Of a stretch of 64,000 nt of DNA, positions 45,047 to 53,601 are shown one piece after another. The notes below the pieces were generated by a model, which worked only from the letters and a program-made list of their open reading frames with translations, made no database searches and had not been told where the DNA came from. A program made the translations under genes and the position numbers. The stretch is from positions 248,001 through 312,000 of the forward strand of contig NZ_CP012590.1 of assembly GCF_001278845.1 (NCBI RefSeq), written 5' to 3'. Each line of letters opens with the position of its first letter. Within the stretch, counting starts at the first letter, position 1. The DNA comes from Actinomyces sp. oral taxon 414 (GTDB lineage: Bacteria > Actinomycetota > Actinomycetes > Actinomycetales > Actinomycetaceae).

Positions 45047-46151
45047 GAATGTATCGCAAAACGATGGTTCCCGCTCCGAGCCGGACGCGCCCCAGGACAC
45101 CATGACTGATCCCTCCTCGCCCGCCGACTCCTCCTCGCCCAAGCCCCCCGCGCCCAGGGCGGCCTCCCGCTGGCGCAGATGGGGGCGTCGGGTCAGGCGG
45201 GTACTCGTCGTCGTCCTGGTGGTCGTCGGCGTCTGGAGCATCGGGAGCGCCGTGTTCGGTCCGCCCGGGGTCGGCCACTTCCGCTCGGCCGCAGGAAGAG
45301 CCGCGTACGTCGAGGCCTACGACCAGGCCATGGCGCTGCTCCCGGAACCCACCGCCCAGTACGACATCCACACCGACTTCGGGGTCGTGCGGGCCTATGA
45401 GTGGAGCACGGATAAGACCGCCCAGACGACGCCGGTCGTGCTTCTGCCCGGCCGTTCCTCCGGGGTGCCCATGTGGTCGGTCAACCTCGCTGGCTTCGCG
45501 GCCGGCCACCGGGTCATCGCCTTCGATGCGCTCGGCGACGCCGGCATGTCGGTCCAGTCCTCCCCGCTGACCTCCATGGCGGATCAGGCCGAGTGGATCG
45601 ACCAGGTGCTCCGGGTCCTGGCCCCCGACGGCGTCCACCTCGTCGGTCACTCCTTCGGCGGGGCGACCGCCACCGCCTACGCCCGCTTCCACCCCGAACG
45701 CGTCCGCTCGCTCGCGCTGCTCGAACCGGTCTTCACCTTCGGCCACCCTCCGACACGGTTCATGGCCTGGGCGATGGTCGCCTCCCTGCCGCTGATCCCG
45801 GAGGGTATGCGGGAGCACGCCCTGGGCAAGATCGGCGGGGCTGACGGCGAAGCCGAGAGCCAGGACCCGATGGCGGTGATGATCAGGACTGGCACCCGGC
45901 ACTACTCGGCGGATCTGCCCACCCCATCGCTCTTGTCGGAGGATGAGGCCTTGACGATGACGATGCCGGTCTACGTCGCCATCGCCGAGCACGAATCCCT
46001 GGCGGGCGGTGAGCGGGCCGCCCAGCGAGCGCGCGAGCTCCTTCCCCGGGCAACGGTCAAGATCTGGCCGGACACCACCCACTCCCTGCCCATGCAGGAG
46101 CCCGAGGCCCTGGGGAACGAGCTCGAGGGATTCTGGAGCGCAGCCGGGTAG
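45045..46151 (+). CDS. Membrane-anchored alpha/beta hydrolase
   Basis: 368 aa. A disordered Pro/Ser-rich N-terminus and a basic stretch (RWRRWGRRVRRV) precede one membrane helix (about residues 52-68); the rest should lie outside the membrane. Catalytic motifs: LLPGRSSGVPMW near the oxyanion hole, nucleophile elbow GHSFGGA, an Asp after the strand LALLEPVF and the final His in DTTHSLPMQEP. Related to haloalkane-dehalogenase/epoxide-hydrolase-like alpha/beta hydrolases; substrate unknown. The leaderless-type -10 TATTTT lies 6 nt before the ATG. Confidence 0.87.
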   Translation: MNVSQNDGSRSEPDAPQDTMTDPSSPADSSSPKPPAPRAASRWRRWGRRVRRVLVVVLVVVGVWSIGSAVFGPPGVGHFRSAAGRAAYVEAYDQAMALLPEPTAQYDIHTDFGVVRAYEWSTDKTAQTTPVVLLPGRSSGVPMWSVNLAGFAAGHRVIAFDALGDAGMSVQSSPLTSMADQAEWIDQVLRVLAPDGVHLVGHSFGGATATAYARFHPERVRSLALLEPVFTFGHPPTRFMAWAMVASLPLIPEGMREHALGKIGGADGEAESQDPMAVMIRTGTRHYSADLPTPSLLSEDEALTMTMPVYVAIAEHESLAGGERAAQRARELLPRATVKIWPDTTHSLPMQEPEALGNELEGFWSAAG

Positions 46152-46292
46152 AGGGCCGAGCCAATGCGCCTGATGGGGCCTTGTGGCTCCGCCGTCGCCC
46201 CGCCGGCCGGCCCGACCGGTGTGAGCAGAACCTCCCGGCCGGAGCGGGCCGCGATCAGCCCGCGCTCAGACTCCGATGCCACCATGCCCGGC

Positions 46293-48641
46293 ATGTCTGC
46301 TATCACCGCACTCGATGAGACCACCTGGGCCGACGCCGACTGGCCGCTCGGCACCCACCTGCGGGCCGACGGCACCACCTTCGCCGTCTACGCCCCCGCC
46401 GCCACCCGCGTCCAGCTGGAGATCTACCCCGAGGCGCTCGGCGCCACCGCCTCGGCCGTCTTCCTGCCCGCCCGCGGCGCCGACGGCATATGGCGCGCCC
46501 GACTGGGCGGCCTGGAGCCCGGAGCCCTCGTCGGCTTCCGCGTCTGGGGCCCCAACTGGCCCTACGACGAGGCCTGGACCCCCGGCTCCGACGCCGGCTT
46601 CATCGCCGACTTCGACGAGCAGGGCAACCGATTCAACCCCAACAAGGTCCTCTTCGACCCCTACTCCCGTGAGATCACCCACAACGTCTACACCGACGCC
46701 CTGGGCCGCCTCGGCGTCAACGACGGGGTCCTGGGCACCGGCGGCGAGCTCGTCGACGGCGTGCCGCGCCGTCGGATCGACACCGCCCCCTACGCCCCCA
46801 AGGGCATCGTCATCGCCGAGAGCGCCGCGCCCGCCGACAAGCCGCAGCTGCCGCCCGAGCAGGCCATCATCTACGAGGCCGGCGTCACCCAGCTCACCGG
46901 CCACCCCTCCGCGGCCCGCCTGGCCGACCTGCTGGCCGGCGAGCCCGGCTTCGAGGGCGTGACCGACATCCCCGCCCAGTACCAGGGCACCTACAAGGGC
47001 GCGGGCCTCCTGGCCCCCTACCTCAAGGCCGCCGGCGTCACCACCGTCGAGCTCCTGCCCGTCCACGAGACCAACGCCTCCGAGACCGGACGGGCCGGCG
47101 CCACCAACGCCTGGGGCTACATGACCCTGTCGTTCTTCGCCCCCAACCGCCGGTACGCGGCCGACAAGAGCCGGGGCGGACCCACCCGCGAATTCAAGGA
47201 GATGATCCGCGCCTTCCACGACGCCGGCCTGGAGGTATACCTCGACGTCGTCTACAACCACACCGCCGAGGGCGGCAACTGGAACGGCGACGTGAACACC
47301 ACCGGCTTCACGTCCCTGGGCGGCTTCGCCACCGCCGAGTACTACCAGATGACGCGCGACAAGATCCTCGTCGACGGCGCCACGGGGACCTCCAACCAGA
47401 TCAACTACTCCTCCGCGGCGGCCCGCCAACTGGTGCTGGACTCGCTGCACTACTGGAGCCACGACATGGGGGTCGACGGCTTCCGCTTCGACCTGGCCAC
47501 CGTGCTGGGCCGCAGCCCCCACGACGCCGAGCCCGACGACTGGGGCGCCCAGAAGCGCTTCTTCAACGAGCACCCGCTGCTCACGGGCATCGCCGCCCTG
47601 GCCGAGAAGGAGAACCTCGAGGTCATCGCCGAGGCCTGGGACCTGTGGGGCTACGAGGTGGGCAACTTCCCCCGCGGCTGGGGCGAGTGGAACGGCCGCT
47701 ACCGCGACGCCGTCCGCCGCTTCACCAAGGGCGACGGCAACACCGCCGACTTCCTCGACATGATCAACGGCGACTACCACCACTTCGAGGACAACGGCGG
47801 CCCCCAGAAGTCGATCAACTTCATTGTCGCCCACGACGGCTTCAACCTGGCCGACCTCGTCAGCTACCAGACGAAGGACAACAACCAGCCCTACCCCTTC
47901 GGCCCCTCCGACGGCGGCAGCGACGACAATATGTCGTGGGACTCCGGGGGCGACCCGGGACTGCGGCGCCAGCGGCTGCGCAACCTGTGGACGATCCTCA
48001 TGCTCTCGCGCGGCGTGCCCATGGTGGTGGCCGGCGACGAGTTCGGCCGCACCCAGAACGGCAACAACAACCCGTGGGCGCTGGACTCGTTGGCCATGCG
48101 CAACAACTACGCCATGATCGCCACCAACGCCCCCCAGCGGGTCGCCGTCGAGGACGGCACGGGCGCCGCCTACCACGACAACCTGGGCGTGTTCGACAGC
48201 CGCGACGAGCGGGTGAACCCGCTGTTCCGCTTCGCCACCTTCCTCATGCGGCTGCGCCACCGCCACCCCGCGCTGCACCAGGCCGCCTGGGGCGACCTGG
48301 AGGCCGGCGGCGAGGACGTCTCCTACCTGTTCCGCACGCCCGACGGCGACGGCTCCCCCCGCGAGGGCGACCGGGCGCTCGCGGTGCACATCGATGCGCC
48401 CGACGACGGCTTCTGGGTCATGATCAATATGAGCCCGGCCCCGGTCGACTTCCGGGTGCCCGCGGCCGGCGGGGGCGACGTGTGGCGGCGCCTGGTCGAC
48501 ACCGCCGTGGGGTCGGAGAAGGACGACAACTGCTGGCCCGAGGGCGAGGGCGAGATCGTCGCCGACGGCGTCGCGGTGCAGCCGTGGTCGGTCGTCGTGT
48601 GGCACAGGAGCCCGAGCCCGCGGCCCGGCGCCGCGCGCTGA
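46293..48641 (+). CDS. glgX: Glycogen debranching enzyme (GlgX/isoamylase type, GH13)
   Basis: 782-aa enzyme cleaving alpha-1,6 branches of glycogen. An N-terminal CBM48-like domain (WPLGTHLRADGTTFAVYAPAATRVQLEIY) is followed by the TIM barrel with DVVYNHTAEG, the nucleophile Asp in DGFRFDLATVLG, the acid/base Glu in VIAEAWD and the third Asp in IVAHDGFNLAD. The length is in the upper range because of an insert around residues 120-200. An ATG three codons earlier (46284) is equally possible. A 42-bp tandem duplication spans the stop codon (CGCCGCGCGCTGA at 48629 and 48671). Confidence 0.95.
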   Translation: MSAITALDETTWADADWPLGTHLRADGTTFAVYAPAATRVQLEIYPEALGATASAVFLPARGADGIWRARLGGLEPGALVGFRVWGPNWPYDEAWTPGSDAGFIADFDEQGNRFNPNKVLFDPYSREITHNVYTDALGRLGVNDGVLGTGGELVDGVPRRRIDTAPYAPKGIVIAESAAPADKPQLPPEQAIIYEAGVTQLTGHPSAARLADLLAGEPGFEGVTDIPAQYQGTYKGAGLLAPYLKAAGVTTVELLPVHETNASETGRAGATNAWGYMTLSFFAPNRRYAADKSRGGPTREFKEMIRAFHDAGLEVYLDVVYNHTAEGGNWNGDVNTTGFTSLGGFATAEYYQMTRDKILVDGATGTSNQINYSSAAARQLVLDSLHYWSHDMGVDGFRFDLATVLGRSPHDAEPDDWGAQKRFFNEHPLLTGIAALAEKENLEVIAEAWDLWGYEVGNFPRGWGEWNGRYRDAVRRFTKGDGNTADFLDMINGDYHHFEDNGGPQKSINFIVAHDGFNLADLVSYQTKDNNQPYPFGPSDGGSDDNMSWDSGGDPGLRRQRLRNLWTILMLSRGVPMVVAGDEFGRTQNGNNNPWALDSLAMRNNYAMIATNAPQRVAVEDGTGAAYHDNLGVFDSRDERVNPLFRFATFLMRLRHRHPALHQAAWGDLEAGGEDVSYLFRTPDGDGSPREGDRALAVHIDAPDDGFWVMINMSPAPVDFRVPAAGGGDVWRRLVDTAVGSEKDDNCWPEGEGEIVADGVAVQPWSVVVWHRSPSPRPGAAR

Positions 48642-48901
48642 GCGGCGGTAGCGCCGGCACCTGAGTCCCGCGCCGCGCGCTGAACGCCGGTAGTGCCGGC
48701 AGTGCCGGGCTCCTTCTCCGCTTCCGCGGCGAGGGGGCCCGGCACCCGCGTTCGAATGGGAATCGAATGATGGGGCCGCCCCGCGGGGCTTCCGATTGAT
48801 GGCTCTTCGCATTTGAGGGTGTAGTAGGCGGGGCCTGCGCGACGGGACGCGGCAGGGGCGGGGACGCGGCCGAGGGGCTGTAGAAACGGTGTGAGGGAAG
48901 G

Positions 48902-49455
48902 ATGCGCAGGATGATGCGGCGGACGGGACTCGTATCGAGGCGCGGGGCGGTGGTCATGCTCGCGGTCGCGCTCGCGGCAGCGGCCTGCTGATAGCCGACG
49001 ACAGGGGCGCCCCCTCGGCCCTGTGGGAGTACCCCAACGGCCACTACGCCGCCGTGCGCCCCAGCGTCCCGGCCGCCGCCAGCACCGCGCAGGACCGCAG
49101 CGCCGCCACAGACGACGCCATCGCCATTCTCACCCGGATCGCCCCCCAGCTGCCCGCCACCGCCGCCCTGCCCGAGATCCTCGAATCCTCCTACCCCCTC
49201 GAAACGGATCGGCACGCGACCACCACGACGCCCAACCCCCGGCGCACACCCGCCATCCTCACCGCGGCACTGGCACTGACCTGCGCCGCGGCCTACCGAC
49301 TCGCACTCGCCCGCCCCCGGACCAAGGCCCGAACCCGTCCCCGCTGGATAACCTTACTCCTTCCGGGCGCGAATACGGACGTCTCGTCGCCAGGGCGGAA
49401 TACCGTCATCACCGACGACACGATGTTCGCGCTCATTGACGGCGGCCGCCGGTGA
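48902..49455 (+). pseudogene. Frameshifted lipoprotein-like gene
   Basis: ATG 48902, preceded by GAGGGAAGG, opens a basic N-region and hydrophobic core ending in a lipobox (VALAAAAC). Immediately after the Cys codon come two stops (TGATAG). A different frame from about 48991 continues without a stop to 49455: IADDRGAPSALWEYPNGHYAAVRP ... AAATDDAIAILTRIAPQLPATAALPEILESSYPLE, then a second hydrophobic stretch (PAILTAALALTCAAAYRLALA). It reads as one small lipoprotein broken by a one-base loss (or two-base gain) at the Cys codon. Function unknown. Confidence 0.65.
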
Positions 49456-49481
49456 TGGCTCCGCTCCGGCCCGCGAACTTA

Positions 49482-50770
49482 TAGCGGGAATAAAACGAAA
49501 TCCGCGTCTGGTGCTTCGTTTTGAGTTCGGGGTCGTGGCGGTTGGTCGGGTGTGGTTCCGATTGGATTTCGGGTGTCGTTCTCCTGTATGATTGCGGTTA
49601 TGGAAGCGGTAGTGGTCGAGGAGCATGAGTGGTCGGCTCTTCAAGTGCACAAGGCGGAATCCCCGTATAAGCTGATGAGGCGCAAGTCGGAGGCGATTCT
49701 CATGCTGTCGGAGGGAATTGGCGTCGATGTCGTGGCGCGGCTGGTGGAGCGCGCCACCAGGACGGTCATGGAGTGGGCGAGGGATTGGAGGAGGGATCGG
49801 TTGTCGTCCATTTGCACCGGGCATGTCGGCAACAACAACGCCTCCAAGATCTCCCAGGAACAGGAGAAGGAGATCCTGAAGGCGCTGTCGCGCCCCCCGT
49901 CGGAGCAGGGCATTGCGGCGGAGTTCTGGAATATTCACGATCTGGCGGGCTGGATGCACGAGCGCTTCGGCATCGAGTACGCCTCCGAATCCTCCTACCG
50001 TTCTTTGCTCCACATGGCGGGGTTGTCCTTCCACCTGCCCGAGGAGGTGGACCAGCGCCGCGCCGACGAGACCCAGGTCGAGGCCCGCATGGCGAAGATC
50101 CACGCCAAGATCGCCAAGATCAAGGGGAAGAAGCAGGACGGGCAGGACGGGCAGGAGGAGGACGAGGGGCAGCGGGGGAGTGAGAAGAATGAGTGCGAGA
50201 ACGAGAAGACGGACGATGCGGAGAAGGGAGATGCGGAGAAGGGGGATGAGGATGTCATCGTGGTGTCCGCGGACGAGGTGAGGATCGAGCACGAGGCCAT
50301 TACTCGCAGGGCCTGGTGCAAGAAGGGCGCCAGGACCAGGATCAGGGTCGATCGGAAACGGCAGTCCCAGAGCTATATCGGATTCCTCCACGAGGCGGAC
50401 GGGAGCGTGGACCTCATGCGACTGGACTGGCAGAACACCTCCAACATCGTGAAGGCCCTGACCGATCTTACCCTGAAGTACCCGGACAAGACGATCGTCG
50501 TGGTGTGGGACAACGCCGGATGGCACAAGTCGAAGAAACTGAGGGAGCACCTGGGGAAGGGCAACATCCTGGAGAGGATCCATCTCATCAACCTGCCGCC
50601 CTACAGCCCCAATAAGAACCCCATCGAACGCGTCTGGGGAGAAGGCAAGAAATCCATCAGCAACCGACAGCGCGCCCACTTCGAGGACACCCGCAACGCA
50701 TTCGAGACCTTCATCAGGAGCAACAAATTCCCATACCGCCTCACAAAATGACTTTGTAAAATCGCCGCTA
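49482..50770 (+). mobile_element. IS630-family insertion sequence, copy 2
   Basis: 1289 bp, same ends and length as copy 1 (13465-14753), TA duplications at 49480-49481 and 50771-50772. It interrupts the 3' end of a minus-strand membrane-protein gene. Sequence identity of the two copies indicates recent transposition or gene conversion. Confidence 0.95.
49588..50751 (+). CDS. IS630-family transposase, copy 2
   Basis: 387 aa, identical in translation to copy 1, with the same DDE motifs (VVSADEVRIE, VVWDNAGWHKS, LPPYSPNKNPIERVW) and the same Lys/Glu/Asp-rich linker. Both copies appear intact, so trans-mobilisation is possible. As in copy 1, the chosen ATG is 36 nt inside the longest open frame. 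Confidence 0.94.
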   Translation: MIAVMEAVVVEEHEWSALQVHKAESPYKLMRRKSEAILMLSEGIGVDVVARLVERATRTVMEWARDWRRDRLSSICTGHVGNNNASKISQEQEKEILKALSRPPSEQGIAAEFWNIHDLAGWMHERFGIEYASESSYRSLLHMAGLSFHLPEEVDQRRADETQVEARMAKIHAKIAKIKGKKQDGQDGQEEDEGQRGSEKNECENEKTDDAEKGDAEKGDEDVIVVSADEVRIEHEAITRRAWCKKGARTRIRVDRKRQSQSYIGFLHEADGSVDLMRLDWQNTSNIVKALTDLTLKYPDKTIVVVWDNAGWHKSKKLREHLGKGNILERIHLINLPPYSPNKNPIERVWGEGKKSISNRQRAHFEDTRNAFETFIRSNKFPYRLTK

Positions 50771-51344
50771 TATTGATGTGGGCGCACAGGAAGAGCGCCG
50801 CGAACAGATGGAGGCCGGCGAGCGCGTAGAACGGGTTGGTGTTTGTGGAACCGGCATCGAAGGCCGCCCCCGCGATGGTGGAGATGGTCCCGGCCACCGC
50901 CGCCATGGCGACGCCGAAGACGGCCACGCCGATATCCTCCCGTGAGCCCCACAGCATGAGGCACACGAACAGCCCGGCCATGGAGGTGAGCGCGCCCGTC
51001 GACAGGGCCGGCAGGCACAGGAAGTCGGAAAAGCCCGTGGGACGCTTCGAGATCTCGGACCAGTCCCCGGCGAGCAGATGGCCGGTGGAGATCAGGGCGC
51101 ACAGCCAGCAGATGGCGGCGCACGCCAGCCGGCCCACTGGGGCGCGACGCTCGACCGGAGCCGCGGCCGCGGACCCGTGCCCCAATTCTCGCGGGGCGCG
51201 TCCGGTGCGGGCGGAGGACTCGTCGGAAGAGCCGGTCGGGACCGCCGTTCGCGGGGTGGGGTCGCCGTCGGGGGCGCCGGGTGCACCGCCTTTACGGTTG
51301 TCAGGGGCATGGCCTTCGCGCTCGTCAGGGGCTTCGTCGCTCAT
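50601..51344 (-). pseudogene. Membrane protein with its C-terminus replaced by IS630 sequence
   Basis: From ATG 51344 a hydrophilic Pro/Ser-rich N-terminus leads to four or so hydrophobic segments (LACAAICWLCALISTGHLLAG; ALTSMAGLFVCLMLWG; GVAVFGVAMAAVAGTISTIAGAA; FYALAGLHLFAALFLCAH). At 50772 the frame runs into the IS and gains an alien ~58-residue tail. Removing the IS and one TA restores HINKFAGRSGAITGGRRQ followed by a stop near 49437, so the native protein was only about 14 residues longer than the break. All membrane segments survive; partial function is conceivable. GACCCT lies 6 nt before the ATG. Confidence 0.8.
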
Positions 51345-51371
51345 GAAGGTAGGGTCGCAGGCGGCGCGGCC

Positions 51372-52001
51372 TCAGTCCAGTAGCGCGAGCAGGTCCCTCA
51401 GGCTCGCGACGACCAGTGCGCCGGGGGCGTCGTCGGGCAGGGTGACCGAGGTGCCCGGGCGCACCAGCAGCGACGCGGCCATCCCGGCGGCGCGCGCGGC
51501 CATCACGTCGATGGGCCGGTCCCCCACGCACAGCACCTCGGCGGGGTCCAGCCCGTGGCGCTCGGCCAGGAGGAGGTTCATGGCGGGGCTCGGCTTGCGC
51601 GCGATCCCGTCGGGGGCGCAGACCATGTCGTCCACCGTGAGGTCCAGGGCCCGCAGCAGGTCCGTGGCGCTGGCCCGGTCGCGGTGGGTGGCCACGAGGT
51701 TGAGGCCGCCGAGTCCGCTCACCCGCGCCATCACCTCGCGGGCCCCGTCCATGACGGGGGCGGGGCGGCGGCGCCAGCGCTCCTTGAGCCCGGCGTAGGC
51801 CTCCTCGAAGACCCGCGGTGCGAGGTCGTGCTCGACGGCGAGGGTGGCGATGGCGTGGGCGATCGAATGGCGGGTCAGGGAGGTCACGTGCCTGACGTGC
51901 TCGGGCTCGGCGTCGGCGAAGGCCGCTTCGCACAGGACGCGGTCGACCTCGGGGTAGGTGTTGACGAGAGTGCCGCCCATGTCCCAGATGATGTGACGCA
52001 T
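51372..52001 (-). CDS. HAD-superfamily hydrolase
   Basis: 209 aa. Motif I is WDMGGTLVNTYP, in which the first Asp is retained and the usual second Asp (DxDGT) is replaced by Gly (DMGGT), as in some HAD phosphatase-like subgroups. Motif II VATHRD, motif III Lys in ARKPSP and motif IV VGDRPIDVMAARAAGM are present. The cap domain is the small helical type between motifs I and II. Substrate unknown. GACAAT lies 6 nt before the ATG, again leaderless. The 27-bp gap to the membrane-protein gene downstream on the same strand suggests they were co-transcribed. Confidence 0.88.
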   Translation of the reverse strand: MRHIIWDMGGTLVNTYPEVDRVLCEAAFADAEPEHVRHVTSLTRHSIAHAIATLAVEHDLAPRVFEEAYAGLKERWRRRPAPVMDGAREVMARVSGLGGLNLVATHRDRASATDLLRALDLTVDDMVCAPDGIARKPSPAMNLLLAERHGLDPAEVLCVGDRPIDVMAARAAGMAASLLVRPGTSVTLPDDAPGALVVASLRDLLALLD

Positions 52002-52120
52002 GGCTCCATTGTCGCTGGAAATCCTCCGCCTCACCGGCCGTTGGGCCCCTTGATCCGGCAGCCCTCCAGATCCTCGCCCGGCGTTGATCCTTGTCTCGAC
52101 GCCCCCGTACACTTCCCCGT

Positions 52121-52417
52121 GTGGAGGACCTGCGGATCGACGCCTCGCGCCTGGCCGAGTTGTGCCGGCGCTACGGCATCGCGCGCCTGGAGGTCTTCGG
52201 GTCTGTCGCCCGGGGGGAGCAGCGCCCGGACAGCGATGTGGACCTGCTGTACACGCTGGAGGGGGGGCGCGCGCTCGGCTGGGAGGTCGAGGACCTCGTC
52301 GAGTCTCTGACGGAGGTCTTCCACAGGCCCGTCGACCTGGTCTCGCGGCGCTCGCTCCATCCCATGATTCGCGACCGGGTCATGGCGGAGGCCGAGACGC
52401 TCTATGCGGCGGCCTGA
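52121..52417 (+). CDS. mntA: MntA-type nucleotidyltransferase antitoxin
   Basis: 98-aa minimal nucleotidyltransferase. The signature GS-X10-DXD is exact: GSVARGEQRPDSDVD. Members of this family neutralise HepT by adding AMP residues to a tyrosine next to the HEPN active site. The GTG start has TACACT 7 nt upstream and no ribosome-binding site. The gene overlaps the following HEPN gene by 14 bp, the usual arrangement. Confidence 0.92.
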   Translation: MEDLRIDASRLAELCRRYGIARLEVFGSVARGEQRPDSDVDLLYTLEGGRALGWEVEDLVESLTEVFHRPVDLVSRRSLHPMIRDRVMAEAETLYAAA

Positions 52418-52757
52418 GTACCTGTACCTCCATGAGATGCGCGACGCCGTCGTGCGGATCATCGACATCGTCGGAACGTCGAGTCGCGCCGAGATCGAGC
52501 AGGATCACAACAGGGCCGACGCCCTCATGTGGAACTACACGGTTCTCGGCGAGGCCGCCGCCGGACTGCCTCAGGAGTTCCGGGATCGGCATGCCGACAT
52601 CGCCTGGCGCCGTCCCATTGGTCTGCGTAACCGGATCGTTCACGGCTACTGGTCCGTTGACATGGAGATTCTGGTTGTGACCGCTGCGAACGACCTGCCC
52701 GATCTTCTGACGCGGTTGAACGGGATCATGTCGGCCCTGGACCCGGGGGGCCAGTGA
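52404..52757 (+). CDS. hepT: HepT-type HEPN ribonuclease toxin
   Basis: 117-aa HEPN protein. The Rx4HxY motif needed for RNase activity and for inactivation by AMPylation is intact: RNRIVHGY near residues 76-83. The N-terminal LYLHEMRDAVVRIIDIV helix fits the family. It overlaps the antitoxin gene by 14 bp. Together they form a complete MntA-HepT module lying next to an IS-damaged region, typical of accessory DNA. Confidence 0.92.
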   Translation: MRRPEYLYLHEMRDAVVRIIDIVGTSSRAEIEQDHNRADALMWNYTVLGEAAAGLPQEFRDRHADIAWRRPIGLRNRIVHGYWSVDMEILVVTAANDLPDLLTRLNGIMSALDPGGQ

Positions 52758-52763
52758 GGCTCA

Positions 52764-53115
52764 CCGGGAAGGTTATTCAGTGGGCTCATGGTGGCGCTCT
52801 CCTGTGCGGACCACTTGCGTTCCGCTGGACCACGGTGGTCCGACCGTCGTTCCCGGGGGCGGAGTGCGCGTCTCGGCGTCCGGGGCGCGTCACGACATGC
52901 GAGACGCCGTCCCGCCATGCGAGATGCGCTATCGGGGCGAAGCGGGGGCGGGGCGCCGGAACCGCCCCCGACGCCGCCCGGACCGCCCCCGACGACCGCA
53001 CCGGCCGATCCCGCCGCGCCCGACCCCACCGACGCGCCCGGAGGTGACCCGAGCAGACCGCCACCACGATCTTCACGCCCCACGTCTTCAAAACCACCCC
53101 TGAATAACCTTCCGG
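52764..53115. repeat. ~350-bp unit with GGAAGGTTATTCAG inverted ends (MITE-like)
   Basis: CCGGGAAGGTTATTCAG at 52764-52780 and CTGAATAACCTTCCGGG at 53100-53116 are inverted repeats (14 bp perfect). The interior includes a degenerate GGACCACTTGCG hairpin. The left end overlaps the region just after the hepT stop. No transposase inside. Confidence 0.6.
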
Positions 53116-53270
53116 GTTCCGGGGCGGCACAGCCCCTTCCCTTCTCGGGCCGCTTGCGGGAGTGTTGCACATTGGAGAGCGGCGCTCCCGTGGGCCCGCC
53201 CGGCCGATCGGGGCGCCCGCCGCGGCCGCCGCCCGGCCCGTGGGCCCCTCTCGGGGCCCGCGGTGACGTT

Positions 53271-53390
53271 TGTCCAAATCTGCCACAAAGGCCCCGATCG
53301 ACCCGGAGCGCCGGAAGAGAATCGTTGATATTCCGCGCTTCTTCTCGCCGTCGATTCCGCCGCGGGGCGCCTTTGTGGCAGATTTGGACA
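53271..53390 (-). repeat. 120-bp palindromic element, copy E
   Basis: Perfect arms TGTCCAAATCTGCCACAAAG / CTTTGTGGCAGATTTGGACA, core in the inverted orientation (CGTTGATATTCCGCGC). The conserved flank is on the right (CGTCCCCGCTCCGGGCCGTC). Confidence 0.95.
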
Positions 53391-53601
53391 CGTCCCCGCT
53401 CCGGGCCGTCCCAGGAGCCCCACGCGCACCACTCCGCGTCCATTCCTCCCACGCCGCCGCGCCGATCCCCGCCCATGGGTCGCCGTGCCCCGAAGACGCA
53501 CTCAACCGCACCGAATAATCTCCCCGTGCGGGTGCGGGTCATCACCGGGCGGCGATGACCGTCACAACCCTCCACCGGACTCGTATGCATACTATGCGGT
53601 C

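Larger units (their letters stand above)
52758..53601. other. Palindrome-bearing intergenic island, 52.8-53.6 kb
   Basis: No gene supported. Contains the inverted-ended unit 52764-53115, a short sequence GTGTTGCACATTGGAGAG (53162-53179) that recurs at 59127-59144, copy E of the 120-bp family and the leaderless promoter TACTAT (53590-53595) of the next gene. Confidence 0.7.

Noticed and set aside
49354..51123. A 589-codon minus-strand frame across IS630 copy 2
   Set aside because: It is the antisense of the transposase joined to flanking frames; the same shadow exists over copy 1.
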